64,000 nucleotides of DNA, taken from Candidatus Blochmannia vicinus. GTDB taxonomy: Bacteria > Pseudomonadota > Gammaproteobacteria > Enterobacterales > Enterobacteriaceae. The notes under the pieces were generated by a model that ran no database searches, was not told the origin of the DNA, and saw only the letters and a list, made by a program, of their open reading frames with translations. Position numbers and translations under genes: made by a program. The stretch is taken from the NCBI GenBank assembly GCA_030020825.1, contig CP125213.1, positions 716,226 to 780,225 on the forward strand, written 5' to 3'. Positions 21,576 to 30,085 of this stretch are shown piece by piece. Position 1 is the stretch's first letter. Every line of letters begins with the position of its first letter.

Positions 21576-22298
21576 ATGGGTTTTTTAAAAAATTTAATTA
21601 TAAATAGTTACCGATGTACTTGGTACAAATTGCATGTGTCGATTTATTTTTGTGTTTTTTTATCATGTATAATGCATATATTTATAGTGAATATATTGTT
21701 GTACCAATTTTATCATGTTGTTAATAAGTCTATTTATATAGAAAAATCTAAAATATTTACCTTATCGTTTCCGAAACCTGATCAGGCTCTTCATACCTCA
21801 TTGGAAGAAAATCAGTCATTAAAATTGTTAAAAAAAAATCATAATAAGTCAAACTCAAAAACTATAGTTCATTCAAAACAACAACAGATTGTAAATAATT
21901 CTAAAAATATATTAAATTCTAATAAAAATGTTTCTGTAGTTAAAAAAAATAATATGAACACTTCAGAGGTTACAGAACGTTCTATATCTTCTTTTAAAAT
22001 AGATCATAATCAGAGTTATATATCGTCCTGTGTGATTAATCGTATGTATCCTGAATATCCTAATAAAGCAAAAATATTAGGTATAGAAGGAGTAGTTATT
22101 GTGCAATATAATGTTAGTATTAAAGGTAGAGTTGATAATATACGGATATTATCAGCTGTTCCTGCTGGTACGTTTGAAGAAAGTATTAGATCAGCTATGC
22201 GTTGTTGGGTATATGAGAAAAATAAGCCAGAAAAAGATTTAATTATTACTTTTAAATTTTGTTTAAATTCTAGTAAAAATTTTAGTGTCCGTCACTAA
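21576..22298 (+). CDS. tonB: Energy transducer TonB
   Basis: Couples the proton motive force through ExbB/ExbD to outer-membrane receptors. The 240 residues have an N-terminal membrane anchor (about 20-48) containing the SxxxH signature (Ser30, His34). A spacer follows, then a conserved C-terminal domain: NRMYPEYPNKAKILGIEGVV, the YNVSIKGRVDNIRIL strand, and FEESIRSAMRCWVYE. The spacer (about 60-150) has lost the Pro-Glu/Pro-Lys repeats and is rich in Asn, Lys and Ser. An A9 run at 21830-21838 is in frame. ExbBD and receptors are not in the window. Confidence 0.9.
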   Translation: MGFLKNLIINSYRCTWYKLHVSIYFCVFLSCIMHIFIVNILLYQFYHVVNKSIYIEKSKIFTLSFPKPDQALHTSLEENQSLKLLKKNHNKSNSKTIVHSKQQQIVNNSKNILNSNKNVSVVKKNNMNTSEVTERSISSFKIDHNQSYISSCVINRMYPEYPNKAKILGIEGVVIVQYNVSIKGRVDNIRILSAVPAGTFEESIRSAMRCWVYEKNKPEKDLIITFKFCLNSSKNFSVRH

Positions 22299-22306
22299 AA
22301 TTTTTA
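22274..22306 (+). terminator. tonB terminator overlapping the stop codon
   Basis: A 14-bp perfect stem: TAAAAATTTTAGTG (22274-22287) pairs with CACTAAAATTTTTA (22293-22306) around the loop TCCGT. The tonB stop TAA (22296-22298) lies within the 3' arm, which ends in a T run. A convergent gene (yciC) follows, so it may act both ways. Confidence 0.7.
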
Positions 22307-22448
22307 AATAGTTTGTATATTTGTATGTTTTATGTGTAATAAGATAGTGATTTAAATTAAGTGAATTTATAAAAATATATCCATAAGACAGGATTTAAAA
22401 TTAAAAATTAATAATACTGAATTATTTTTATTTTATAAACACGACAAT

Positions 22449-23186
22449 TTATGGTGTCTTAATAATCATGTATAAACGATATAGATATATTAAAATGATT
22501 ACAGATAATGCATTGTTAAGGCAGTTTACTAAAATTTTGGTAATAAATGTCCAATAATCGTAATGGTGGAATATAATTAATATTAGCACTGTTTTAATCA
22601 AAAACCATACTAATATTGGTGGTGTAATTAAATGAAAATTACGAGAACTGATTTTGATACTAAGGAATATGGATTCTATAACTGGTAAATTATCAGTAAT
22701 AACTATAACCGGAGTTAAACTTATAATAATAGCTAATACAATACCCGGAATAATTGCAGTCATAAGCCCTAATTGTATAAATAATGTAGTATAAAATATT
22801 AGCAATAAGAATTTTGGAAATATTAACATTGCTGATGTAATAATGTTTCCTATGCTTAAATGTTGATTACTTTTATTAGCGGTAGATATTAGATGTAACA
22901 TAGTTAGTATACTTCCAAATAAAAAGGTATTACTCAACATTTTAGAAATACTATTAGCAGCAGATAATCTAAATAAAATGTACTGTTGATCTACTGATAA
23001 TTCTTTGATCACGTTACGTAATCCTATTTCAGTAAAATTATTCATGAATATAAGTTCTTCTTGCTTTGGCAATAAAATGTAATCTAGACAAATTTGAATT
23101 ACTGTTGTAATCAATATTAATGTTGTAATATTAGCACAATAATTATGAATAAAATGCAATACATTTCGAGATAATTTAATTATCAT
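22449..23186 (-). CDS. yciC: UPF0259 inner-membrane protein YciC
   Basis: Conserved enterobacterial multi-spanning membrane protein without an established biochemical role; the function is unknown. Starting at the ATG at 23186, after GAAGGAAAAG, gives 245 residues against 247 in E. coli and aligns the N-terminus; the frame extends further to 23234 without support. Recognisable segments are SVDQQYILFRLSAANSISKML, the middle LPKFLLLIFYTTLFIQLGL-like stretch, and the C-terminal AVSVIILIYLYRLYMII-type ending. About six hydrophobic spans. Between tonB and trpA, as in E. coli. Confidence 0.88.
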   Translation of the reverse strand: MIIKLSRNVLHFIHNYCANITTLILITTVIQICLDYILLPKQEELIFMNNFTEIGLRNVIKELSVDQQYILFRLSAANSISKMLSNTFLFGSILTMLHLISTANKSNQHLSIGNIITSAMLIFPKFLLLIFYTTLFIQLGLMTAIIPGIVLAIIISLTPVIVITDNLPVIESIFLSIKISSRNFHLITPPILVWFLIKTVLILIIFHHYDYWTFITKILVNCLNNALSVIILIYLYRLYMIIKTP

Positions 23187-23440
23187 AGTTTCTATAACTT
23201 TTCCTTCAAAAATTTTCAAAAAATAAAAAATCATATTTTTTGAAATGAAATTAATGAGACATGATTAAGTTATTTTATAATTTTTAGTAGCATTAATAGT
23301 TTATAACAAATTGAGCATTTTTATTTTGATGTTTCATATTTTGTATAACGAATATAATACTGTTGTTATTTATTATATTATATTAATAATGACATGTAAT
23401 AACATGTATTAATTGATGTTAAGTGCTCGTTTTTTATAAG

Positions 23441-23475
23441 AATTAAATGATAAATGTGATATGTATCATTTAATT
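23441..23475 (-). terminator. Hairpin overlapping the trpA stop
   Basis: AATTAAATGATA (23441-23452) pairs perfectly with TATCATTTAATT (23464-23475) over an 11-base loop; the trpA stop (23472-23470) is inside. It sits at the end of the trp operon, but no T run follows on the minus strand, so terminator function is tentative. Confidence 0.4.
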
Positions 23476-24300
23476 TGTGTGAAAATACATAGACATTTTC
23501 ATTAGACATACTAATTTTTTTAATTTTTTTAGCGTTAATTCTAGATTAGATATATTTTCTTCAATAATTCTTGCAATTTCAGAACCGGAAATAATTCCAG
23601 AGGTGCCTAATGATAGTGATTCTTGAGCTTGCAGTGGTGTATGTATACCAAAACCTTGTAGGATAGGTATTTTTTTTTCTTGTTTTTTAATATATTGAAT
23701 TAAATTATGTAAAACAGTAGTGTTAATTGTTTTTTTGTTAATTTCAATCCCAGTTACTCCGGGACGGGATAATAAATAGATATATCCGAGTCCTTGTCTT
23801 GTAATTTTATGTATTAATTCTTCAGTAGCATTAGGCGGACAAATAAAGATATGTGCTATTTTATGTTGTATGGCAGCTTTATAAAATGGTAGGCTTTCTT
23901 CTATAGGAAGATCAGGAATTAGCACAGAATCTATATCTAGTTCTGAGCAATGTGAATAGAAATTATTAATTCCATTTTTAAAAACTAGATTTGCATAGAT
24001 TAATAGCCCGATAGGTAAATTTGGGTATTTATTGCGAATGTTTCGTAATATGATAAAACAATGTGAAAAATTTATACCTGATTTGAAGGCTCGTGCTATG
24101 CTTTTTTGTATAACAGGTCCATCTGATATAGGGTCAGAAAATGGTATGCCTAATTCTAATGCATCAGAACCTGATGAAATTAAAGTATCTATGATATGCA
24201 TGAAAGAAATAGCATTTGGATCCCCTATAGTAATAAAAGGGACAAATGCTCCTGATTTATTTTGATTTAAACGTGTAAATAATTCTTGGTAACGATCCAT
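23470..24300 (-). CDS. trpA: Tryptophan synthase alpha subunit (TrpA)
   Basis: Cleaves indole-3-glycerol phosphate to indole and glyceraldehyde 3-phosphate, and channels indole to TrpB. The catalytic Glu49 (ALELGIPFSDP) and Asp60 (ISDGPVIQ) are at E. coli positions. The TIM-barrel phosphate loop near GSEIARII is kept. The ATG at 24300, one base after the trpB stop, gives 276 residues (268 in E. coli) and matches MxRYxxLF; a longer frame from 24360 overlaps trpB and is rejected. Last gene of the trp operon, presumably translationally coupled to trpB. Confidence 0.97.
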   Translation of the reverse strand: MDRYQELFTRLNQNKSGAFVPFITIGDPNAISFMHIIDTLISSGSDALELGIPFSDPISDGPVIQKSIARAFKSGINFSHCFIILRNIRNKYPNLPIGLLIYANLVFKNGINNFYSHCSELDIDSVLIPDLPIEESLPFYKAAIQHKIAHIFICPPNATEELIHKITRQGLGYIYLLSRPGVTGIEINKKTINTTVLHNLIQYIKKQEKKIPILQGFGIHTPLQAQESLSLGTSGIISGSEIARIIEENISNLELTLKKLKKLVCLMKMSMYFHTN

Positions 24301-24301
24301 T

Positions 24302-25492
24302 TTATGTTTCTCTTTGTTGTTGTAATACATTATTAACTGTATAAATATCTTTATCTCCACGTCCAGATAAATTAACTACTAAAATTTGCGTTTTATTTGG
24401 GTTTTTTTGAATTATTTTTAGCGCATGTGCTAAAGCATGAGCGGATTCTAGAGCGGGAATGATGCCTTCATGAGCAGATAATTTCTTAAAAGCTGCTACG
24501 GCTTCTATATCATTAACAGATACATATTTCACTCGACCAGTTTGTTTTAGGTAAACATGTTCTGGTCCAACAGATGGGAAATCAAGGCCAGCAGAAATAG
24601 AATAGGAATTGTTTATTTGTCCATCTGAAGACTGTAGGATTGAGGTTTTCATACCAAAATAAATTCCTATGTTTCCATGTTGTATAGCAGCGCCATGATA
24701 TTTAGTATTTATTCCTAAACCCCCAGCTTCTACACCTAATAACTGCACTGATGGTGTATCAATAAAATCAGAAAATATTCCGATAGCATTAGATCCTCCT
24801 CCTACGCAAGCAATAATTGAATCTGGTAAACGTTGTTCATATTTTTGTATTTGTTTATATGTTTCTTTTCCAATAATACGTTGAAATTCTCTAACAATTG
24901 TGGGAAAAGGATGAGGGCCAGCAGCTGTACCGAGCATGTAATGAGTGTATTCATAAGTTTTAGACCATTCCCGTATAGCTTCATTACAAGCATCTTTTAA
25001 AGTTCCAGATCCATGATGTACTGGGATCACTTGTGTACCCATTAATTGCATTCTTAAGACATTAAGTTCTTGACGTTTTATATCTTTAGATCCCATATAA
25101 ATACGACACTTTAATCCTAAAAGAGATGCTGCAATAGAGACAGCAACTCCATGTTGTCCAGCACCAGTTTCAGCAATTATTTCTTTTTTACGCATACGTT
25201 TAGCTAATAAAGCTTGTCCTAATACTTGATTAGTTTTGTGAGATCCTCCATGTAATAAGTCTTCACGTTTTAAATAAAGTTTAGCTTGTGTTCCTTTTGT
25301 TAAGTTTCTACATAATGTTAAAGGAGTGGGTCGACCAGCATAATGATTTAAAAGGTATTTAATTTCTTTTTGAAAATTAGGATCGTTTTGAGCTGATATA
25401 AATGCTTCTTCTAATTGAGTAAGAGCTGGTATTAGAATTTGTGGTACATACATACCTCCAAATTCACCAAAATAGGACTGTAATTTTATCAT
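24302..25492 (-). CDS. trpB: Tryptophan synthase beta subunit (TrpB)
   Basis: PLP enzyme joining indole and serine to make tryptophan in the alpha2-beta2 complex. The 396 residues contain the PLP-binding Lys86 (GGSHKTNQ), the phosphate cradle [10 protein letters not shown], and the catalytic Glu in [10 protein letters not shown] near residue 108. N-terminal [13 protein letters not shown] is typical. The next gene trpA begins one base past its stop. Intact, and among the best conserved genes of the operon. Confidence 0.98.
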   Translation of the reverse strand: MIKLQSYFGEFGGMYVPQILIPALTQLEEAFISAQNDPNFQKEIKYLLNHYAGRPTPLTLCRNLTKGTQAKLYLKREDLLHGGSHKTNQVLGQALLAKRMRKKEIIAETGAGQHGVAVSIAASLLGLKCRIYMGSKDIKRQELNVLRMQLMGTQVIPVHHGSGTLKDACNEAIREWSKTYEYTHYMLGTAAGPHPFPTIVREFQRIIGKETYKQIQKYEQRLPDSIIACVGGGSNAIGIFSDFIDTPSVQLLGVEAGGLGINTKYHGAAIQHGNIGIYFGMKTSILQSSDGQINNSYSISAGLDFPSVGPEHVYLKQTGRVKYVSVNDIEAVAAFKKLSAHEGIIPALESAHALAHALKIIQKNPNKTQILVVNLSGRGDKDIYTVNNVLQQQRET

Positions 25493-25538
25493 ATTAATTA
25501 TATTTGGTTCCTTTGGTTATTTTAAATGTATTAATTTT

Positions 25539-26909
25539 TTAATAAGAGCTTAGTATTTGAAATATTTTTACAAGTTTATTATGATTCTTGATGCCTGGTT
25601 TAATTTCAACGCCAGAATTAAAATCTAAACCTAAACAACCTATACTTGCTGCTTTTGTACAATTGTTTATTGTTAATCCTCCTGCTAAAATTATTTTTTC
25701 TAATTGCATATTAGAAAGAAGTGACCAATCAAAAGTTTGTCCGCTACCTCCGCCATTATCCACTAAATATCGGTCCACATTTAATATATTATACGATAAT
25801 ACAGGTCTATTATTCATATTAATACTCTTCCATATATGACATGTAATTGGTAGTTGTTTTCTTAAAATATTAATATAATCTTGATCTTCTGTTCCATGTA
25901 GTTGTACTGCTGATAAGTTTAGTATATTTACTATATTGATAATATAAGAAATAGTAGCATTACGAAATACACCAACATAGCTTAAATTTTTTACGTTAGA
26001 AACAATATGTTGTGCGGTAATGATATTTATATAGCGAGGTGAGGTAGAAACAAAAATTAATCCGCCATATATCGCCCCTAATTTATTAATAATGTAAGCA
26101 TCATTAACTCGGGTTAGTCCGCAGATTTTATTCTCTCCTAAAATTAATTTTTTTACCGCTGTATCAATATGTGGTTGAGACATTAATATTGTTCCGATTA
26201 AAAATCCATTGACATATTGTCTAAGCTTTCTGATTTGACAATAACTATTAATACCAGATTCGCTAATTACTGTTATTGTACTGGGTATATATTTACTAAG
26301 AGTGATAGTACGATTTAGATCAACGGAAAGGTCATGTAGATTACGATTATTTATGCCAATAACTTTCGCTCCCAAATATTTAGCACGTTTTAATTCATTT
26401 TCGTTTACTATTTCTGTCAATATACCCATACGTAATGTATGGGTTATTTTAGCTAATTTTTTATAAGTTGCGTCATCTAAAATTGATAACATTAATAAAA
26501 TGGCATCAGCTTGATGTAACCGTGCAAAGTATATTTGCCATTCTGAAATAAAAAAGTCTTTACATAATATTGGTTGTTCTACGATGTTACTCATTTGGTG
26601 TAAAATGTCAAAATTTCCATGAAAATATTTATCGTCAGTTAATACTGAAATAACTGAAGAATATTTTTTATAAGTTTGGGCTATTTGGATAGGACTAAAA
26701 TTATTACAAATAATACCTTTAGAAGGTGATGCTTTTTTACATTCTAGTATAAATATTGTTTGTTTTTTTTTATTGGACACAGCATGATAAAAATCACGAT
26801 TGCTTACTTGTATCTTATTTTTTAAAATATGTAACGGGTGTTGTTTTTTTTGTTTAGTTATCCATATTTTTTTATATGATAAAATTTCATCAAGTATTGT
26901 GTGTTGCAT
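25539..26909 (-). CDS. trpC: Fused indole-3-glycerol phosphate synthase and phosphoribosylanthranilate isomerase (TrpCF)
   Basis: Bifunctional enzyme for two consecutive steps of tryptophan synthesis. The N-terminal TrpC half (1 to ~255) shows ILECKKASPSKG, the active-site Lys in LCKDFFIS, and IGINNRNLHDL. The C-terminal TrpF half (~256-456) shows KICGLTR with its Cys, and a terminal GLDFNSGVEIKPGIKNH. The ATG at 26909 (456 residues; ~453 in E. coli) matches the homologue start; the frame continues into trpD sequence upstream and that part is rejected. Four bases separate it from the trpD stop. Confidence 0.97.
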   Translation of the reverse strand: MQHTILDEILSYKKIWITKQKKQHPLHILKNKIQVSNRDFYHAVSNKKKQTIFILECKKASPSKGIICNNFSPIQIAQTYKKYSSVISVLTDDKYFHGNFDILHQMSNIVEQPILCKDFFISEWQIYFARLHQADAILLMLSILDDATYKKLAKITHTLRMGILTEIVNENELKRAKYLGAKVIGINNRNLHDLSVDLNRTITLSKYIPSTITVISESGINSYCQIRKLRQYVNGFLIGTILMSQPHIDTAVKKLILGENKICGLTRVNDAYIINKLGAIYGGLIFVSTSPRYINIITAQHIVSNVKNLSYVGVFRNATISYIINIVNILNLSAVQLHGTEDQDYINILRKQLPITCHIWKSINMNNRPVLSYNILNVDRYLVDNGGGSGQTFDWSLLSNMQLEKIILAGGLTINNCTKAASIGCLGLDFNSGVEIKPGIKNHNKLVKIFQILSSY

Positions 26910-26913
26910 GATT

Positions 26914-27918
26914 TTATATCCTATTTTTTGATAAAGATAACAAACGATCATAGGGAATGCCACGATGTATTTTGTCTAGAGCTAATCGTGTGTTATCATA
27001 TAAATTATTATATCCAAATAATTTTAATAATAATGCTACATTGGCTGCTATTACGGCAGAATGTGCAGGTTCTCCTTTTCCTTTTAGTAAATTAATTATG
27101 TATTCATGAGCTTGGTTTTTTGAATAACAGCATAGTGTTTCAATTGGGTAGGAATCTAATCCAAAATCTGATGCGGTTAAAATATAGTTGTTTATTATAT
27201 TATTATGTAATTCTGCTATATGGGTAGGGGCATGCAATCCAACCTCATCTATTCCTCCGCAATGCGCTACTATTGCGTGATCATATTTAAGTAATTTCAA
27301 TACTTGAATCATAGGTGATAATAATTCTTTTTTGTATACACCAATCAGTGTTAATGAAGGTTTAGATGGATTAATTAATGGACCTACTATATTAAACAGT
27401 GTGGGAGTTTTTAATTGTTTGCGTATAGGCATTATGCGAGATAAGACTTTGTAGTATTGAGGAGCATACAAAAAACATATACCTAGTTCATCAAAATTTT
27501 TACGTGTTTGTTGCACATTTTTTTTTATATGTAAAAAATCATATTTTTTTAAAAAATCCATTGATCCTGTTAGACTAGATATACTGCAATTGCCGTGTTT
27601 AATAATTTTTGCACCACAAGTTGAAGCAACAATAGCGCTTGCTGTAGAAATATTAATAGTATTACTATTATCTCCTCCAGTGCCTGTGATATCTGCAAAT
27701 AAGTTATTTGGGCGTGGGAAAGGTTTAGCATGAGTTAATAATATATTTACAGCGCCTATGATTTCTTCGCATGTTTCTCCACGTGTTTTCATACTAATAA
27801 GTGCAGCTGCTATTTGTATAGAAGATAATTTTTCTTTTATTATGTTATAAAATAGGTTTTCACTTTGTTTTTGGTTGATGCTCTTACCTTGATATAAAAT
27901 TTCTAGGATATCTTGCAT
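26914..27918 (-). CDS. trpD: Anthranilate phosphoribosyltransferase (TrpD)
   Basis: Transfers phosphoribose from PRPP to anthranilate. From the ATG at 27918 it has 334 residues, the size of a stand-alone TrpD. The PRPP site DITGTGGDNSNTINISTA and the anthranilate-site KHGNCSISSLTGSMD are intact, as is the HCGGIDEVGLHAPT segment. In E. coli TrpD is fused behind TrpG; here they are two genes with one base between the trpG stop and this ATG, the split state also known in other enterobacteria. Confidence 0.96.
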   Translation of the reverse strand: MQDILEILYQGKSINQKQSENLFYNIIKEKLSSIQIAAALISMKTRGETCEEIIGAVNILLTHAKPFPRPNNLFADITGTGGDNSNTINISTASAIVASTCGAKIIKHGNCSISSLTGSMDFLKKYDFLHIKKNVQQTRKNFDELGICFLYAPQYYKVLSRIMPIRKQLKTPTLFNIVGPLINPSKPSLTLIGVYKKELLSPMIQVLKLLKYDHAIVAHCGGIDEVGLHAPTHIAELHNNIINNYILTASDFGLDSYPIETLCCYSKNQAHEYIINLLKGKGEPAHSAVIAANVALLLKLFGYNNLYDNTRLALDKIHRGIPYDRLLSLSKNRI

Positions 27919-27919
27919 A

Positions 27920-28519
27920 TTATTTTTTTCCTTGTGATGAACATTTTGCCCATGTAATAGTTTGTTTAATGAGTTGTGTGCCATGGGTGGTTAAAATAGA
28001 TTCAGGATGAAATTGAAATCCACAAATTCGATCAGAATCATTACGTACTGCCATTGCTATATGTTTATTGTAATAGGCATTAATTTTTAAATTATTTGGT
28101 ATATAATTACCTATTAGTGAGTGATATCGTCCAACTAAAAATGGGTTTGGTATATTAGAAAACATAGCTAAATTATCATGGTATATTAAAGAGGATTTAC
28201 CATGAAAGATCTTTTTTGATTGAGATATACGTCCTCCATAAAATTCTATGATAGCTTGATATCCCAGACAAATTCCAATGATTGGAATTTGTCTAATTAG
28301 TTGTTTTATTAACTGAGTCATGCATCCAGCTTTACTGGGGGATCCAGGTCCTGGTGATAACATCAAAATTGGGTTTATCATACTTGATAGGGTGTTTGTG
28401 ATTATTGATATTGGTAATTTATTGGCATATATTAATACTTTGTGTCCATCATCACGTAACTGATCTACTAAATTATACGTGAATGAGTCAATATTATCTA
28501 ATAATACTATGTTGCTCAT
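27920..28519 (-). CDS. trpG: Anthranilate synthase component II, glutamine amidotransferase (TrpG)
   Basis: Supplies ammonia from glutamine to TrpE. The 199-residue class I amidotransferase shows LLDNIDSFTYNLVDQLR at the start, the oxyanion strand SPGPGSPS, the nucleophile Cys84 (GICLGYQAI) and the His/Glu of FQFHPESILTTHG. It is not fused to TrpD. It lies 3 bases after trpE. With pabB and pabC present and no pabA in the window, it might also feed PabB, as some amphibolic TrpG proteins do; that is inference. Confidence 0.96.
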   Translation of the reverse strand: MSNIVLLDNIDSFTYNLVDQLRDDGHKVLIYANKLPISIITNTLSSMINPILMLSPGPGSPSKAGCMTQLIKQLIRQIPIIGICLGYQAIIEFYGGRISQSKKIFHGKSSLIYHDNLAMFSNIPNPFLVGRYHSLIGNYIPNNLKINAYYNKHIAMAVRNDSDRICGFQFHPESILTTHGTQLIKQTITWAKCSSQGKK

Positions 28520-28522
28520 TTG

Positions 28523-30085
28523 TTAAAATAACTCCTCAGAAGCATGTGCTATAGCAATGGCCCGTAAAACAGCTCGAGCTTTATTCCGGCTTTCATCTGC
28601 CTCTGATTGAGGTATGGAATCTATCACTATGCCAGCACCTGCTTGTACTGTAGCTATTTGATTCGTAACATAAGCTGATCGTATAATAATGCATGTATCT
28701 AAACTTCCAGAACCAGTTAAGTATCCAATAGCGCCGCCATAAGTATTACGACGCGTACCTTCTACTTCGTAGATAAGCTGCATAGCTCGGATTTTAGGGG
28801 CTCCAGTTAATGTACCCATATTCATACATGCTCGATAGGCATGTAATACATCAAGATCATGGCGTAATTCTCCTACTACTCTAGACACTAAATGCATAAC
28901 AAAAGAATATCTATCTACTTTTAACAAATCAGCTACATATCGACTACCTGCTTTGCAGACCCGTGCTAGATCATTTCTTGCTAAATCCACTAACATTAAA
29001 TGTTCTGATAATTCTTTATGGTTTAATCGCATCTCTAATTCTATTCGGTTATCTGAATCTGTATCTAATGTTCCGTCAATATGATAAGTTCTAGCTCGTG
29101 TTCCGGCGATGGGATAGATTTCAATTTGCCGAGTATCTGCATTATATTTTAAAGAACTTTCTGGAGACGCCCCGAAAAGTGTAAATATCATGTCTTGCAT
29201 AAAAAACATGTAAGGACTGGGGTTGTTAGTTTTTAATATATGGTATGCTGCTAATGGTGAGGGGCATGGAAGGAAAAAACGTCGTGAAGGGACAGCTTGT
29301 AAAATTTCTCCTTGACGTATAGCTCGTTTTATTTTACGTATAATTTTTTTATAATTTTCGTCATTTGGATTACATCGTAGTGTCATATTATGTACTTTTT
29401 GATATGGAATAGTTTGAGGTGTTTGATTGAGTTGGGTTTTTAATTGGTTCATTCTAGTTTTTAGTCTATTTTTTTCTAAAGTGTTTGAACTAAACAAAGT
29501 ACTTTGTAATAAAGCAGTATGTTGTTGATGATCAAAAATTAATAATGTTTCAGCTAAGTAGAAACAGTAGTCTGGGCATGCATAAGTATTAATTAATTTA
29601 GGAAAAGATTCAAAACAAGATATTAAATCATAAGAAAATAGGCCACCTAAAAATATGGCTTTAGGAATAGTTTTAAATGGTTGTGTTATCATTAACAATG
29701 ATCGTAAACAGTCAAATATTGAAATTGATCGCAAACGCGTGTCTTCATCGATCATTGTTTGTATTGGAGGAAATATTAATTTGATTTTATCAACAGTTTT
29801 GTTAATTTTTACTTGTACTGGGAAAGTTTTCCCTAGTAATGGGAGTAGACTTGCACCATTTTTAGTGAGCGCTTGTATGGTAACGTGTGCTCCATAAGCG
29901 GTAATACGTAAGGCGCTATCAATAATCATCATGCTTTCTATGTTATGTTTTTTATTAATTTCTGATGATTCTAATAATAATGTTGAATTACGGTTATTAC
30001 ATAATTGGTTAAAAACCGCCGCAGGATTAGAATGGTAGCGTACTTGAAGATTTGAACATTCTATATGAATTTTTTTAAATTCCAT
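28523..30085 (-). CDS. trpE: Anthranilate synthase component I (TrpE)
   Basis: Makes anthranilate from chorismate with TrpG, the committed step of the tryptophan pathway. Its 520 residues equal the E. coli length. The tryptophan feedback-site LLLES motif (Ser40) is retained, which suggests the enzyme is still end-product sensitive. Catalytic motifs include the PIAGTRAR loop, [16 protein letters not shown] and [16 protein letters not shown]. First gene of trpE-G-D-CF-B-A. Upstream I see no leader peptide with tandem Trp codons and no attenuator pair. Confidence 0.98.
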   Translation of the reverse strand: MEFKKIHIECSNLQVRYHSNPAAVFNQLCNNRNSTLLLESSEINKKHNIESMMIIDSALRITAYGAHVTIQALTKNGASLLPLLGKTFPVQVKINKTVDKIKLIFPPIQTMIDEDTRLRSISIFDCLRSLLMITQPFKTIPKAIFLGGLFSYDLISCFESFPKLINTYACPDYCFYLAETLLIFDHQQHTALLQSTLFSSNTLEKNRLKTRMNQLKTQLNQTPQTIPYQKVHNMTLRCNPNDENYKKIIRKIKRAIRQGEILQAVPSRRFFLPCPSPLAAYHILKTNNPSPYMFFMQDMIFTLFGASPESSLKYNADTRQIEIYPIAGTRARTYHIDGTLDTDSDNRIELEMRLNHKELSEHLMLVDLARNDLARVCKAGSRYVADLLKVDRYSFVMHLVSRVVGELRHDLDVLHAYRACMNMGTLTGAPKIRAMQLIYEVEGTRRNTYGGAIGYLTGSGSLDTCIIIRSAYVTNQIATVQAGAGIVIDSIPQSEADESRNKARAVLRAIAIAHASEELF

